Source of the DNA: JAENVT01 sp031412355 | GTDB taxonomy: Bacteria > Actinomycetota > Acidimicrobiia > Acidimicrobiales > Ilumatobacteraceae | DNA: 15,700 nucleotides | Direction of reading: 5' to 3' | Assembly (NCBI GenBank): GCA_031412355.1 | Contig: JANOCR010000217.1 | Location: forward strand, 1 to 15,700 | Part shown: in pieces, positions 1 through 9,299 of the stretch | Numbering within the stretch: position 1 is the stretch's first letter | Layout: each line of letters starts with the position of its first letter | Translations under genes and position numbers: made by a program | Notes under the pieces: model-generated | What the model was told of the DNA's origin: nothing | The model's database searches: none | What the model saw: the letters and a program-made list of their open reading frames with translations, nothing else

Positions 1-659
1 GCCCCGCCGCCGTGGATCACGCCGCCGGTGTAGATCACGGCAGATCCTGCTGGCATCTCGGCGCAAGCGATCTGCTCGTCGAGAGGTGTCGCCTGAGCGT
101 CCATCGGCAGGCCGCGGTCGGGCCAACGGTGGCTGCCGGGCACTACCCTCGTCGCCCCGTTCCGTTGCGTGAAGTCGACCAGGGCGATCACCGATGCGAG
201 CTGCAGTTCGAACGACCGTGCGGGGACGTCGACCCACACTCCCTCGTCGCGATGCAGCCACTGATCCTCCGACCCCGGCCCACGCTCGAGGATCTGGCCG
301 AGGTTGAGTTGGAATCGGGCGCAATTCGCGCCGAGCACAGAATCCGCGAGCGCCAGCAACAAAGGGTGACACATCACCTTCGCCGCGAACGTTGGCGAGA
401 TCCCCGGCACACCAGCAACATTCTTGGTGAAGGCACCGAGAAACGCCTTCGCAATGGGGTTGAACATTGGTCCGTCGGGATCGGCTGCGGCGACAGCCCG
501 CTCCACCTCGTCGTTCACACGCGCCACGACTTCGGGCGAGAGCAATCCCTCGACAATGACGGCTCCGTCGCGCTCGAGTCCGTCGAGCAGGTCGGTGACA
601 TCGGCTCGCAGGTCGAAGCGTTGGATCATTGCCGTATCGGCTTGGCGCGTGTTGGTCAT
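1..659 (-). CDS. Phytanoyl-CoA dioxygenase (PhyH) family protein, partial (C-terminus beyond left edge)
   Basis: The frame is open for 219 codons from an ATG at 659 and runs off position 1. It reads as a PhyH-fold non-haem Fe(II)/2-oxoglutarate oxygenase, a cytosolic family that hydroxylates small or CoA-linked substrates. Visible signs are the N-terminal LERDGAVIVEGLLSPE segment usual in the family, the HxD iron motif at H136-R137-D138 (WLHRDEG), the core strand ending VVPGSHRWPDRGLP, and the distal iron His at H216 in VIHGGG. The 2-oxoglutarate-binding Arg expected a few residues later lies outside the window. It follows the glucan synthase by about 54 nt, so it is probably the last visible gene of that operon. 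The start is uncertain: an in-frame ATG at 683 adds eight residues, another Met lies at 629, and none has a good SD. The substrate cannot be told from the sequence. The family call is firm and any role in osmolyte or glycan modification is inference. Confidence 0.9.
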   Translation of the reverse strand, partial: MTNTRQADTAMIQRFDLRADVTDLLDGLERDGAVIVEGLLSPEVVARVNDEVERAVAAADPDGPMFNPIAKAFLGAFTKNVAGVPGISPTFAAKVMCHPLLLALADSVLGANCARFQLNLGQILERGPGSEDQWLHRDEGVWVDVPARSFELQLASVIALVDFTQRNGATRVVPGSHRWPDRGLPMDAQATPLDEQIACAEMPAGSAVIYTGGVIHGGG

Positions 660-713
660 GCGCTGACTGTCGCGCCGGATCATCTCAGAAGAATCGGGGA
701 CATCCCCTATCAA

Positions 714-3700
714 TCACCCGATATTTCCGGGTGGCTCGCCAAGGACGATCTGCACACGATGAGTGCCCCCATCGTCGACCAACGGGATCGAGGCCCCGTC
801 GCCGGCAAGTCTCTGCCCGTCGAGCTCAGCCGAGGCAACTCCTCGACAGACCCCGTGCGGGTTCTCGACGACGATCTCATACCGCGATCTGTGATAGCGG
901 AACACGATCTCGAAGCGCGGCCACGCCCGAGGGATGCACGGGTCCATCACAAGCGTCGCCCCGCGCAGGCGGAACCCCAGGATCCACTCGACTCCCGCTT
1001 GGTACATCCACCCGGCTGATCCCGTGTACCACGTCCAACCGCCACGACCGACGTGCGGCGGCTCGGCATAGACATCCGCCGCCATCACATACGGCTCCAC
1101 TTTGTACCGATGGACCCCGGCACGGGTGCTGGCATGGTTGATGGGGTTGAGCACAGTGAACAACTCCCCGGCCTTGTCTCCGTCGCCGAGCGCTGCGAAG
1201 GCGAGCACCGACCAGATGGCGCCGTGTGTGTACTGACCGCCATTCTCGCGGATTCCGGGGAGGTAGCCCTTGATGTACCCGGGGTCGACCTCGGAATGAT
1301 CGAACGGTGGAGTGAAGAGCAGCACCAGACCGTCACCGAGCCTGACGAGGAACTCGTCCACAGCGGCCATCGCCCGTGCGGCGTTTGCAGGATTCGCAGC
1401 GCCGGACAGGACGGCCCACGATTGGGCGATCGAATCGATCCGGCACTCCGCATTCGTCGCCGACCCGAGCGGGGTCCCGTCGTCGAAGTAGGCGCGTCGA
1501 TACCAGTCGCCGTCCCAGCCGTGACTTTGCAGCGATGCAGCCAGACGTGTCATGTGAGCTCGCCACCGGTCGCTACGAACGCGGTCGCCCCGAGCCTCGG
1601 CAATGGGCGCGAACGCTGCCAGGGCGATGTGCAGGAACCAGCCGAGCCACACGCTCTCACCGCGCCCTTCGTGGCCGACCCGGTCCATGCCGTCGTTCCA
1701 GTCGCCGGACCCGATCAAGGGGAGGCCGTGCGAGCCCAACGCGAGGCTTCGATCGAGCGCAGCGGCACAGTGCTCGTACAGCGACGCCGACTCCGCGGAT
1801 CGAGTTGGCTCGAAGTACGCGTCGGTCTGGTCGGCTCGCAACGCGGGACCTTCGACGTAGGTGACGAGTTCGTCGAGGACGTTCATGTCGCCGGTCACCG
1901 CCAGATAGCGATCGACTGCGTACGGCAGCCAGACGCGATCGTCGGAGATTCGGGTGCGCACACCTCGCCCCGACGGCGGGTGCCACCAGTGCTGCACGTC
2001 GCCTTCGACGAACTGCTGTGCCGCCGCCCTGAGGAGATGCTCGCGGGTGAGCTCGCGGTTGGACGTAAGCAACGCGATGACATCTTGCAGCTGATCACGA
2101 AAGCCGTAAGCGCCGCCCGCCTGGTAAAAGGCTGACCTCGCCCACAGCCGGCATGCCAGTGTCTGGTAGATCAGCCATCCGTTGAGCATGATGTCCATCG
2201 AACGATCGGGGGTTCGTACCTGGATGGTTCCCTGCACATCGTCCCAGTAGTTCGATACACGGCGGAGGGCATCGCGATGATCGATGTCTCGCACGCGCCG
2301 GATCATGTCGGCTACCGCGCTCTCGTCGTCCGCCTCGCCGAGCAGGACGATCACCTCGGTCTTCGCCCCATTGGCGAGTTCGAAGCTGGTCTGCAGCGCA
2401 GCACAGGGATCCAAGGCAGCTCCGACAGTGCCCTGAAGCTGGTGGCCGCGCACCAGGCCGCCCGGGAGGGCCACGACGCCGTTGCGACCCAGGAACTCCG
2501 TACGATCGCACGTCCATGCGGTCTGGCGTCCGCCGAGATCGAAGAACGCCACCCGGCCGGCGAATTCGGTGTTCCACGCGTTGCGCGCCAGCAATGCCCT
2601 GGTCTCCGGTTCCAGGTCGGTCACGATCGAGTGCGCGTTGGCGTGCCGCGAGCTCCCCAACGCCCACTCCGCGTAGGCGGTGACCGAGAGCCGCCTTGAT
2701 CGGCCGGATCGGTTCTCGATGGTGAGCACCGACATCTTCACGTGCTCGTCGAGTGGCACGAACTGCAGCAGGTCGAGCCGGATCCCTTCGTGCAGGTGTT
2801 CGAACCGGCTGAAGCCGGCCCCGTGACGGGCAACGTACGTCGACCCACCGCGCCGAACGGGGAGAGCCGTCGGCCCCCAAAGCTCACCGGAGTCATCGTC
2901 GCGGATGTAGATCGCCTCGCTCGCGGGATCTGAAACGGGATCGTTCGACCACGGTGTCAGCTGATTCTCGCGGCTGTTGCCAGACCACGTGTAGCCCGAG
3001 CCGGACTCGGAGACCTGGAACCCGAACGACGAGTTGGCGATCACGTTCAACCACGGCGCGGGAGTCGCCTGATCGGGCCCGAGGGTGGTGACGTACACCC
3101 GACCGTCGTCGGCAAAACCGCCCAAGCCGTTGAAGTGCTCCAGCTCCGGGCGCGGCGCCGCTGTCTCGCTGTGTGTCGCAGTGACGACGGGCGCTGCGGG
3201 ACGCGGCGCTACCTTCTCCGGCCGTTCGACGCGGACGACCTGCTCGGCGAGGCTTCCTTGTCGGCTCAGCAACACGGCACGGGCCGCGGCCAGCAGGAGC
3301 GTGCGGTCCTCGCCCGCCAACTGGTCGCCGCGCAAGACGTAGACGCCGCCGCGGCCTGGCTCGCTGTCCCCGCCCGAGGTCAACCGGATGGCCCGCACGA
3401 CGGCCTCGAGCGATCCTTGCATCAAGTCGGCGTAGGTCGCGCCGTGCTCGTTGATGATCACGAGATCTACGTCGAGGAGCTTCAGTCGCCAGTACTCCTG
3501 CGCACGAAGTAGCTGGCGCACGATGTCGATGTCGTCGACCTCGTCGATCCGAACCACGACGATCGGCAGGTCACCAGAGATCCCGTGCGGCCACAGGCCC
3601 CGCGCACCCCGCTCGTTGCTGGCCAGCAAAGTCGGCGTCGGTCGCAGCGACGGATCGGAGTAGATGATCCTGTTGGCCAGGCGCTGGAAGAGGTGCGCTT

Positions 3701-6700
3701 CGTCGGTGTCGATTCCCAGGTGATGAAGCTGCACCTGCGCGTGCGTCCACGCCAGGATCGCCGCCCGTTCGAACGTGGCCGACTCGCGGTACTTGTCGGC
3801 GAGGTCGATGACCTCGTCGCGTGATTCGGCGACGACCGTCGAGAAGGTCGCGTGTACGGTCTCGCCGGGTGCGAGCTTGACCCGGCAACGAAGACTGAAG
3901 ATCGGGTCCAGCACCGCGCCGACAGTGTTCGACAACGGGCGTCCGTCGAGCACCGACACCGGCTCGCGAACGGAGTGGCCACGACCGAGGAAGCGGGCGC
4001 GGTCGGTCTCGTACTGCAGCGCCACACCGGGTTGCTCCTCGACCGCAGCGACGTGCGCCGCCCAGATGTGTTTCTCCCCGGCGGACCGCGGGCGTCGGCT
4101 GGCCAACAACGCACCGATCTCGGGGACGTACTCGGTCTGCACGAACAGGTTCTGGAATGCGGGATGAGCGACGTCGGCCGCCTGGGGAGCGAGAACGATC
4201 TCGGCGTACGACGTGAGTTCGATCTCGCGATGGTGGATGCTGAGATTGGTCAGTGACACACGTCGGATCTCGGCGTCGTGTTCGGCCGACACCACGATCG
4301 TCAGGTTGCTGACGATCGAGCCGTCGCGACGTGAGAACTCGGCGCGGTCCTCCGAGTAGGTGACCTCGTAACGGTCTGCCTCGACACCAGTGGGCTGATG
4401 GCTCACGGATCGCACGGCACCGGAGTGCATGTCGCGCACGTAGAGATACGCGCCCCACGAGTCCCGTGTGGGGTCCTCTCGCCAACGGGTCACGGCGATG
4501 TCGCCCCACTTGCTGTAGCCGGATCCCGCCGCAGTGACCATGACGGCGTAGCGACCGTTCGACAGCAGGTGGGTCCGCGGGATGGCGTCGTGAGGGGACG
4601 AGAATCGGCGCAGGATAGGTGGAACGAGGTCGCGGACGTCGGCCGTGCTCTTCACCTCTTCAGCGCGCGGACGGGCGACCAGTGCGCTCCGCGGCAGGCG
4701 TTCTTGCAGCAGCAGTTCCGTTGCCTCGATCATCGGATCGGCGTGGAACCGGTCGACCATCACGTTGTGATTGACGACGTTGCCGATAGCCACCAGCGCC
4801 ATCCCCTGGTGATGCGCCATGTAGCTCTGAACGACAGCAACCGAAGCCCCTTCCGGGAGCCGCCGCGCCGTGTAGTCAAGCGCCTCGCGGAAGCCGTACC
4901 GCCCATCCGCGCCCTCCTTGCTCAATCGCTCGAAGTTGCGCACCGCCGCCTCCGGCCGGACCATCGCTGCGAGGGCCGTGGCATACGGAGCCACGACGAC
5001 GTCCTCGCTGAGCCCGCGCTTCAGGCCAAGGCCCGGCACGCCGAAGCTCGAGTACTGATACGTCTGGGCGATGTCTCGGGCGTTGAACCCCGATTCGGAG
5101 ATTCCCCACGGCACGCCGCGCTCGACGCCATAGCGGATCTGGCGAGCCACGACCAACCGGTTGGTTTGCTCGAGGAGGCTATTTTCGGGCGCGTGCATCA
5201 CCAGTGCGGGCATCAGGTACTCGAACATCGACCCTGACCACGAGATCAGCGCCGACCCGCGACCGACGGGCGTCAGCGAGCGGCCGAGTCGGAACCAGTG
5301 CTCCGGGGGAACGTCGCCCTTGGCGATCGCGAGGAAGCTGGCGAGGCGTGCTTCCGAGGCGAGCAGGTCGTAGTAGCTCGAGTCCAACGCCCCCTCGGTG
5401 ACCCTGAACCCGATCGAGAAGAGTTTCCGCGTCGGGTCGAACAGGAACGTGAAGTCCGTCTCTCGGAACAGCCGTTCGCTCCTGTCGGCGAGCGCCTGCA
5501 GCCGCCGATCGAGATCGGCGGCGGCAAGGTCGCGGCTGTGGCTGTCCACCGCGCGACGTGCCGCTTCCGCCCATGTAACGAGCTCGCTGTCGGGTCCATC
5601 GCCGCGTTGTGCGGCGAGCGTGCTGGCCACGTCGGACAGCGTGCGCGTGTACGTGGAGAGCTCGTTCAACCTGCTTGCCCAGACCTCGGCAGTCGTCGGG
5701 ACAGCGCCGGCCTCCGACGGCCGGAGCGCCTCTTGGAGATGCCGCAGGCTGACGGACTGACTCCGCTGATCGCCACCCATGGCGCCGGCTGCCTGGCGCG
5801 CCAGATCCAGGCAATCTTCGATGCCGGTCAGTGCGGCGCCGACCGCATGCGGTTGTTGGATCATCTGCCGGCAGGCGCTGGCAAGCGTCAGCAAGTGCCC
5901 GGCGAGGTTGCCGCTGTCGACCGACGACACGTACGCCGGATCGAGCCGCCGAAGGTCGCGCGTGTCGTACCAGTTGTAGAGGTGCCCGCGGTAGTGCTCG
6001 AGCTTCTCGATCGTCGCCACCGTCTGCTCCAGGCGTTCCACCATCTCGACGGTGCCGATCCAACCGAAGTCCCGCGCCGAGACAGTCGCCAAGAGATACA
6101 TCCCGATGTTCGTGGGAGACGTGCGGTGCTCGACGACCGGCTTGGGATCGTCCTGGAAGTTGTCGGGCGGCAGCCAGTTGTCTTCGGCGCCGACGAAGGT
6201 CTCGAAGAACAGCCAGGTCCGACGAGCGATGAGCCGCAGCTTGGTGACGTCTGCAGTGCTCAGCTCGCCCGCGGCGTGCTCCGACGCCGGCTCGCTGACA
6301 AAGCGAGCAATGAGCGGCGAGAGCAACCACAGGAACAGGATCGGTGCAGCGATCCACAACACGCCCGGTTTGACGGTGATGACCAGTGCAGTGGCGGCAA
6401 CCGCGATCGCCACCCCGCCGGCCATCTGTCGATAGAAGCCGGCCACTCGCAGGTGTCGTTGAGCCTTGGCTTGAGCTGCGGTCGTCCATTCAAGGAGATT
6501 TCGACGGGTGATGTACAGCCGCCCGATGGTGCGCACGATCGCATCGAGCGACAGCGCGGCTTGGTGTGCCAGGAATGTCAACCCGAGGAGCACGTGGCCA
6601 CCGGCGATCGTGACGTCGCTTCCAAGGTCACGCAGGAACGAGCGCTTGGAGATGCCCTGACGGCTCGGCAGCAGCCCTCCCACCAGCGGCATGCCCGCGG

Positions 6701-9260
6701 CAATGGCGACCGCCGCAAGAACGAACAGCGTCCACAGTCCGGCCGACACCGACGACACGGTCCATGCGGTCACGAGCGTCGCAACCGTCAGCGGAGCCGA
6801 CAACGTGCGGCGAAGGTTGTCGACCATCTTCCAGCGATCAAGACCGGGAACGGCACTTCGACGGCGGCCGGTGGCATCGCGGGCCGTGCCCAGGATCCAT
6901 GGCAGCAACTGCCAATCGCCGCGTGCCCAGCGGTGTTGGCGCGCCGACGACACCAGGTAGTTCGAGGGAAACTCGTCGAACAGTTCGATGTCGGTCACGA
7001 GCCCGGCTCGTGTGAAGCACCCTTCGAACAGATCGTGGCTCAACAATGCGTTGTCGGGCACACGGTCGGCCATCGCCGACTCGAACGCGTCGACGTCGTA
7101 GATCCCCTTCCCCGTGTAGCTCCCTTCCTGAAACAGATCCTGATAGACATCGGAGACTGCGGATGAGTACGGGTCGATGCCGGCCGAGCCACCGAACACC
7201 CGCTGGAAGATCGACGCCCCGTGACTCGCCGGCAGCGTTGGCGTGATCCGAGGCTGCAGCAAGCCGTAGCCCTCGACGATCCGCCCCACCTCGGCGTCGA
7301 AGATCGACCGGTTCAGCGGATGGGCGATCGTCCCGACGAGCTCTCCCACCGCGCCACGTGGCAACCGTGTGTCGGCGTCGAGGGTGACGACGTAGCGCAC
7401 GTCGGTGGGCGGGGTCGACGAGGGGCGCCCAGTCACGAAGCTGGTCGTTGTCGAGCCGCGCAGCAGCGCGTTCAGCTCGTGGAGCTTGCCGCGCTTGCGC
7501 TCCCAACCCATCCAGCAACCCTCGGCCTGGTTCCACTGGCGCAGGCGATGCAGGAGCAGGAATCGTGCGCCTCCCTGGGGCGCCTCACCGTGGCGCGCGT
7601 TGAGTTGATCGACGCCGTCGGCTGCAATGGCAAGCAGTTCGTCGTCGCCGGGTACTTCCTCGGTCGCGGCGTCGAGCCAATCCGTCAGGAGAGCGAACCG
7701 AACGTCGCCCTCCCGGTTGCCGAGGTAATGGACCTCCAGACCGCTGACGAGTGCCTCGACGTCTTCGGCATTCGTCAACAGTGCGGGTACGACGACAAGA
7801 GTGCGCAGATCGGACGGCACGCCGTCGTCCATGTCGAGCCGTGGGAGGCGCTTCGGGCCCAACACGCCGTTGACCGATCTGTTGACCAGGTTGACTGCGA
7901 GATCGGACGCTGGGCCGAGCGCGAGGATCGCGACGATGAGCGTCGCAGCTCCCGAATGGCCCCGTTCCCACGACAGGACCAGCGGAATAGCGACGATGGT
8001 CGTGGTGAACACGGCGAACGTCACCACGTAGCCGAGCAGGGGATAGCGCGCATACGCGCGTCGTAGCCGGTCGGCCAAAGGCATTCGAGCGTTCAGGTCG
8101 CGTTCGATATCGACGCGACCCTTGTCGATCAGGTAGTAGCCCGGGTCGTGTTGACGGCCGGTGCCGCCCTCGGCCATCTCAACAGCCCGTTCGGCGACCT
8201 CCAACTCCGTCAGGCCCGAGAACCGGGCCAATCCCTCGATCGCCTTCCGGTACCTGTCACGCGTGACGAAGTCCATCTGACCGAACTCACTTCGCTCCGC
8301 TAGCACTTCGTCGACCCGGCTGACGCTCTCGACGAACTCAGCCCAGTCGAACCACGAGATCAGGCGCATGCTCGTGATCACGTTGCGAACGGTCACGTTC
8401 ATCGTCGCCTGACGCTGATGTTCGGCACGGACCAGCTCCTCGGCCGTCGTGCCCTCGGCCTCCAATTGCTCCTGCAACCAACGGACGGCAGGTGTGGTCT
8501 CTGGGTCCTGGTCGCGCAGCCGCTGGAAGAGCTGCACCTTCGCCGGGGCAGACAGCGTGGAACGGCTGAGACGGCGAAGCGTCACCTGGCCCTCGTCTGG
8601 CCCATCCGGGCCCAAGCCGATCAGCTCATCGGCAAGCTCGTCCGCCATCAGCCGGGCTGTCCTGCTGCGCACGATTTCCTCCGACAGGCGCCGGAGGTTC
8701 TCGACGAGCAGGATCCGCAGGCTGATCGCGACCGCCCACAGCTCACCGATCGTCAGCGGCTCCACCTCCTGGTACGCACGCACCATGCGACGCAGGCTCT
8801 CGGGGTCGAACCTGCTGTCGGTGTGGGCGATGTACGCCCAGACGAGACCCAGCACCCGCGGATAACCAGCGAGATGGCCCTCGGCCAGCTTCGGAAGCTC
8901 CCGGTAGTACTGACGGGGGAGGTCGTCGCGGATCTCGCGCAGCTGCTCGTCGACGATCGGGAAGTTGTCGACCAGCCACTCGGCGGCTGGAGTGATCGCC
9001 CGTTCGTCCTTGATCGCCTGGGCCAGCGAACGGTACGACTGCACCAGCACGCGGCCGTTGTCGGCCACGCGAGGCTGGATGCTGTGACCCCGACGAGGTG
9101 AATCGGTGACCTGCTGCGCGGCAGCGAGTGTGTGCGCGTGTTGTTCGAGACGCTCGACGCTGAAAACGTCGGAGAGAATTGGCTCCACAATCGCGTTCGG
9201 TGTGCGAACTCGCTTACGCTTTCCGCCGAGCGGATCTGGGATGCGCTGAATCGATCTCAT
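714..9260 (-). CDS. ndvB: Cyclic beta-1,2-glucan synthase (NdvB/ChvB/Cgs type; GT84-GH189-GH94 architecture)
   Basis: This giant 2848-residue membrane enzyme matches the usual family length of about 2800-2870. Known homologues build beta-1,2-glucan from UDP-glucose, trim it by phosphorolysis and cyclise it. Order seen: an N-terminal soluble region (1-400); TM helices at about 408-431 and 437-459; a family-2-like glycosyltransferase with DAD (D628, D630) and QHRW (775-778); TM helices at about 822-866, 893-912 and 946-985; a glucoamylase-like cyclising domain (about 1015-1500) with NIGMYLL, SVDSGNLAGH (D1115), SESGFN (E1389), GFREALDY (E1459) and YMAHHQGM; two GH94 beta-sandwich modules starting near 1565 and 2043; and an (alpha/alpha)6 GH94 catalytic domain with GSGDWNDGM (D2520, D2523), where the family general-acid Asp resides. 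All expected motifs are present, so it looks intact. The ATG at 9260 has only a weak GAGAGCAG-like SD, 39 nt after the upstream stop. No exporter gene of the NdvA/ChvA type is near. The product could be a linear rather than cyclic glucan. Confidence 0.95.
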   Translation of the reverse strand: MRSIQRIPDPLGGKRKRVRTPNAIVEPILSDVFSVERLEQHAHTLAAAQQVTDSPRRGHSIQPRVADNGRVLVQSYRSLAQAIKDERAITPAAEWLVDNFPIVDEQLREIRDDLPRQYYRELPKLAEGHLAGYPRVLGLVWAYIAHTDSRFDPESLRRMVRAYQEVEPLTIGELWAVAISLRILLVENLRRLSEEIVRSRTARLMADELADELIGLGPDGPDEGQVTLRRLSRSTLSAPAKVQLFQRLRDQDPETTPAVRWLQEQLEAEGTTAEELVRAEHQRQATMNVTVRNVITSMRLISWFDWAEFVESVSRVDEVLAERSEFGQMDFVTRDRYRKAIEGLARFSGLTELEVAERAVEMAEGGTGRQHDPGYYLIDKGRVDIERDLNARMPLADRLRRAYARYPLLGYVVTFAVFTTTIVAIPLVLSWERGHSGAATLIVAILALGPASDLAVNLVNRSVNGVLGPKRLPRLDMDDGVPSDLRTLVVVPALLTNAEDVEALVSGLEVHYLGNREGDVRFALLTDWLDAATEEVPGDDELLAIAADGVDQLNARHGEAPQGGARFLLLHRLRQWNQAEGCWMGWERKRGKLHELNALLRGSTTTSFVTGRPSSTPPTDVRYVVTLDADTRLPRGAVGELVGTIAHPLNRSIFDAEVGRIVEGYGLLQPRITPTLPASHGASIFQRVFGGSAGIDPYSSAVSDVYQDLFQEGSYTGKGIYDVDAFESAMADRVPDNALLSHDLFEGCFTRAGLVTDIELFDEFPSNYLVSSARQHRWARGDWQLLPWILGTARDATGRRRSAVPGLDRWKMVDNLRRTLSAPLTVATLVTAWTVSSVSAGLWTLFVLAAVAIAAGMPLVGGLLPSRQGISKRSFLRDLGSDVTIAGGHVLLGLTFLAHQAALSLDAIVRTIGRLYITRRNLLEWTTAAQAKAQRHLRVAGFYRQMAGGVAIAVAATALVITVKPGVLWIAAPILFLWLLSPLIARFVSEPASEHAAGELSTADVTKLRLIARRTWLFFETFVGAEDNWLPPDNFQDDPKPVVEHRTSPTNIGMYLLATVSARDFGWIGTVEMVERLEQTVATIEKLEHYRGHLYNWYDTRDLRRLDPAYVSSVDSGNLAGHLLTLASACRQMIQQPHAVGAALTGIEDCLDLARQAAGAMGGDQRSQSVSLRHLQEALRPSEAGAVPTTAEVWASRLNELSTYTRTLSDVASTLAAQRGDGPDSELVTWAEAARRAVDSHSRDLAAADLDRRLQALADRSERLFRETDFTFLFDPTRKLFSIGFRVTEGALDSSYYDLLASEARLASFLAIAKGDVPPEHWFRLGRSLTPVGRGSALISWSGSMFEYLMPALVMHAPENSLLEQTNRLVVARQIRYGVERGVPWGISESGFNARDIAQTYQYSSFGVPGLGLKRGLSEDVVVAPYATALAAMVRPEAAVRNFERLSKEGADGRYGFREALDYTARRLPEGASVAVVQSYMAHHQGMALVAIGNVVNHNVMVDRFHADPMIEATELLLQERLPRSALVARPRAEEVKSTADVRDLVPPILRRFSSPHDAIPRTHLLSNGRYAVMVTAAGSGYSKWGDIAVTRWREDPTRDSWGAYLYVRDMHSGAVRSVSHQPTGVEADRYEVTYSEDRAEFSRRDGSIVSNLTIVVSAEHDAEIRRVSLTNLSIHHREIELTSYAEIVLAPQAADVAHPAFQNLFVQTEYVPEIGALLASRRPRSAGEKHIWAAHVAAVEEQPGVALQYETDRARFLGRGHSVREPVSVLDGRPLSNTVGAVLDPIFSLRCRVKLAPGETVHATFSTVVAESRDEVIDLADKYRESATFERAAILAWTHAQVQLHHLGIDTDEAHLFQRLANRIIYSDPSLRPTPTLLASNERGARGLWPHGISGDLPIVVVRIDEVDDIDIVRQLLRAQEYWRLKLLDVDLVIINEHGATYADLMQGSLEAVVRAIRLTSGGDSEPGRGGVYVLRGDQLAGEDRTLLLAAARAVLLSRQGSLAEQVVRVERPEKVAPRPAAPVVTATHSETAAPRPELEHFNGLGGFADDGRVYVTTLGPDQATPAPWLNVIANSSFGFQVSESGSGYTWSGNSRENQLTPWSNDPVSDPASEAIYIRDDDSGELWGPTALPVRRGGSTYVARHGAGFSRFEHLHEGIRLDLLQFVPLDEHVKMSVLTIENRSGRSRRLSVTAYAEWALGSSRHANAHSIVTDLEPETRALLARNAWNTEFAGRVAFFDLGGRQTAWTCDRTEFLGRNGVVALPGGLVRGHQLQGTVGAALDPCAALQTSFELANGAKTEVIVLLGEADDESAVADMIRRVRDIDHRDALRRVSNYWDDVQGTIQVRTPDRSMDIMLNGWLIYQTLACRLWARSAFYQAGGAYGFRDQLQDVIALLTSNRELTREHLLRAAAQQFVEGDVQHWWHPPSGRGVRTRISDDRVWLPYAVDRYLAVTGDMNVLDELVTYVEGPALRADQTDAYFEPTRSAESASLYEHCAAALDRSLALGSHGLPLIGSGDWNDGMDRVGHEGRGESVWLGWFLHIALAAFAPIAEARGDRVRSDRWRAHMTRLAASLQSHGWDGDWYRRAYFDDGTPLGSATNAECRIDSIAQSWAVLSGAANPANAARAMAAVDEFLVRLGDGLVLLFTPPFDHSEVDPGYIKGYLPGIRENGGQYTHGAIWSVLAFAALGDGDKAGELFTVLNPINHASTRAGVHRYKVEPYVMAADVYAEPPHVGRGGWTWYTGSAGWMYQAGVEWILGFRLRGATLVMDPCIPRAWPRFEIVFRYHRSRYEIVVENPHGVCRGVASAELDGQRLAGDGASIPLVDDGGTHRVQIVLGEPPGNIG

Positions 9261-9299
9261 CTTCTGCTCTCAGCAGGCGGGCGGGCCGGCGATGCGAGC

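Noticed and set aside
12..1019. Plus-strand 335-codon open frame
   Set aside because: It is antisense to the PhyH gene and the glucan synthase C-terminus, both with clear motifs. Its product is Arg/His/Pro-rich with no domain, as expected for a GC-rich shadow.
5298..7166. Plus-strand 622-codon open frame
   Set aside because: It is antisense to the GT, TM and cyclising regions of the glucan synthase. It is low-complexity, rich in Arg and Gln, with no SD or recognisable fold.
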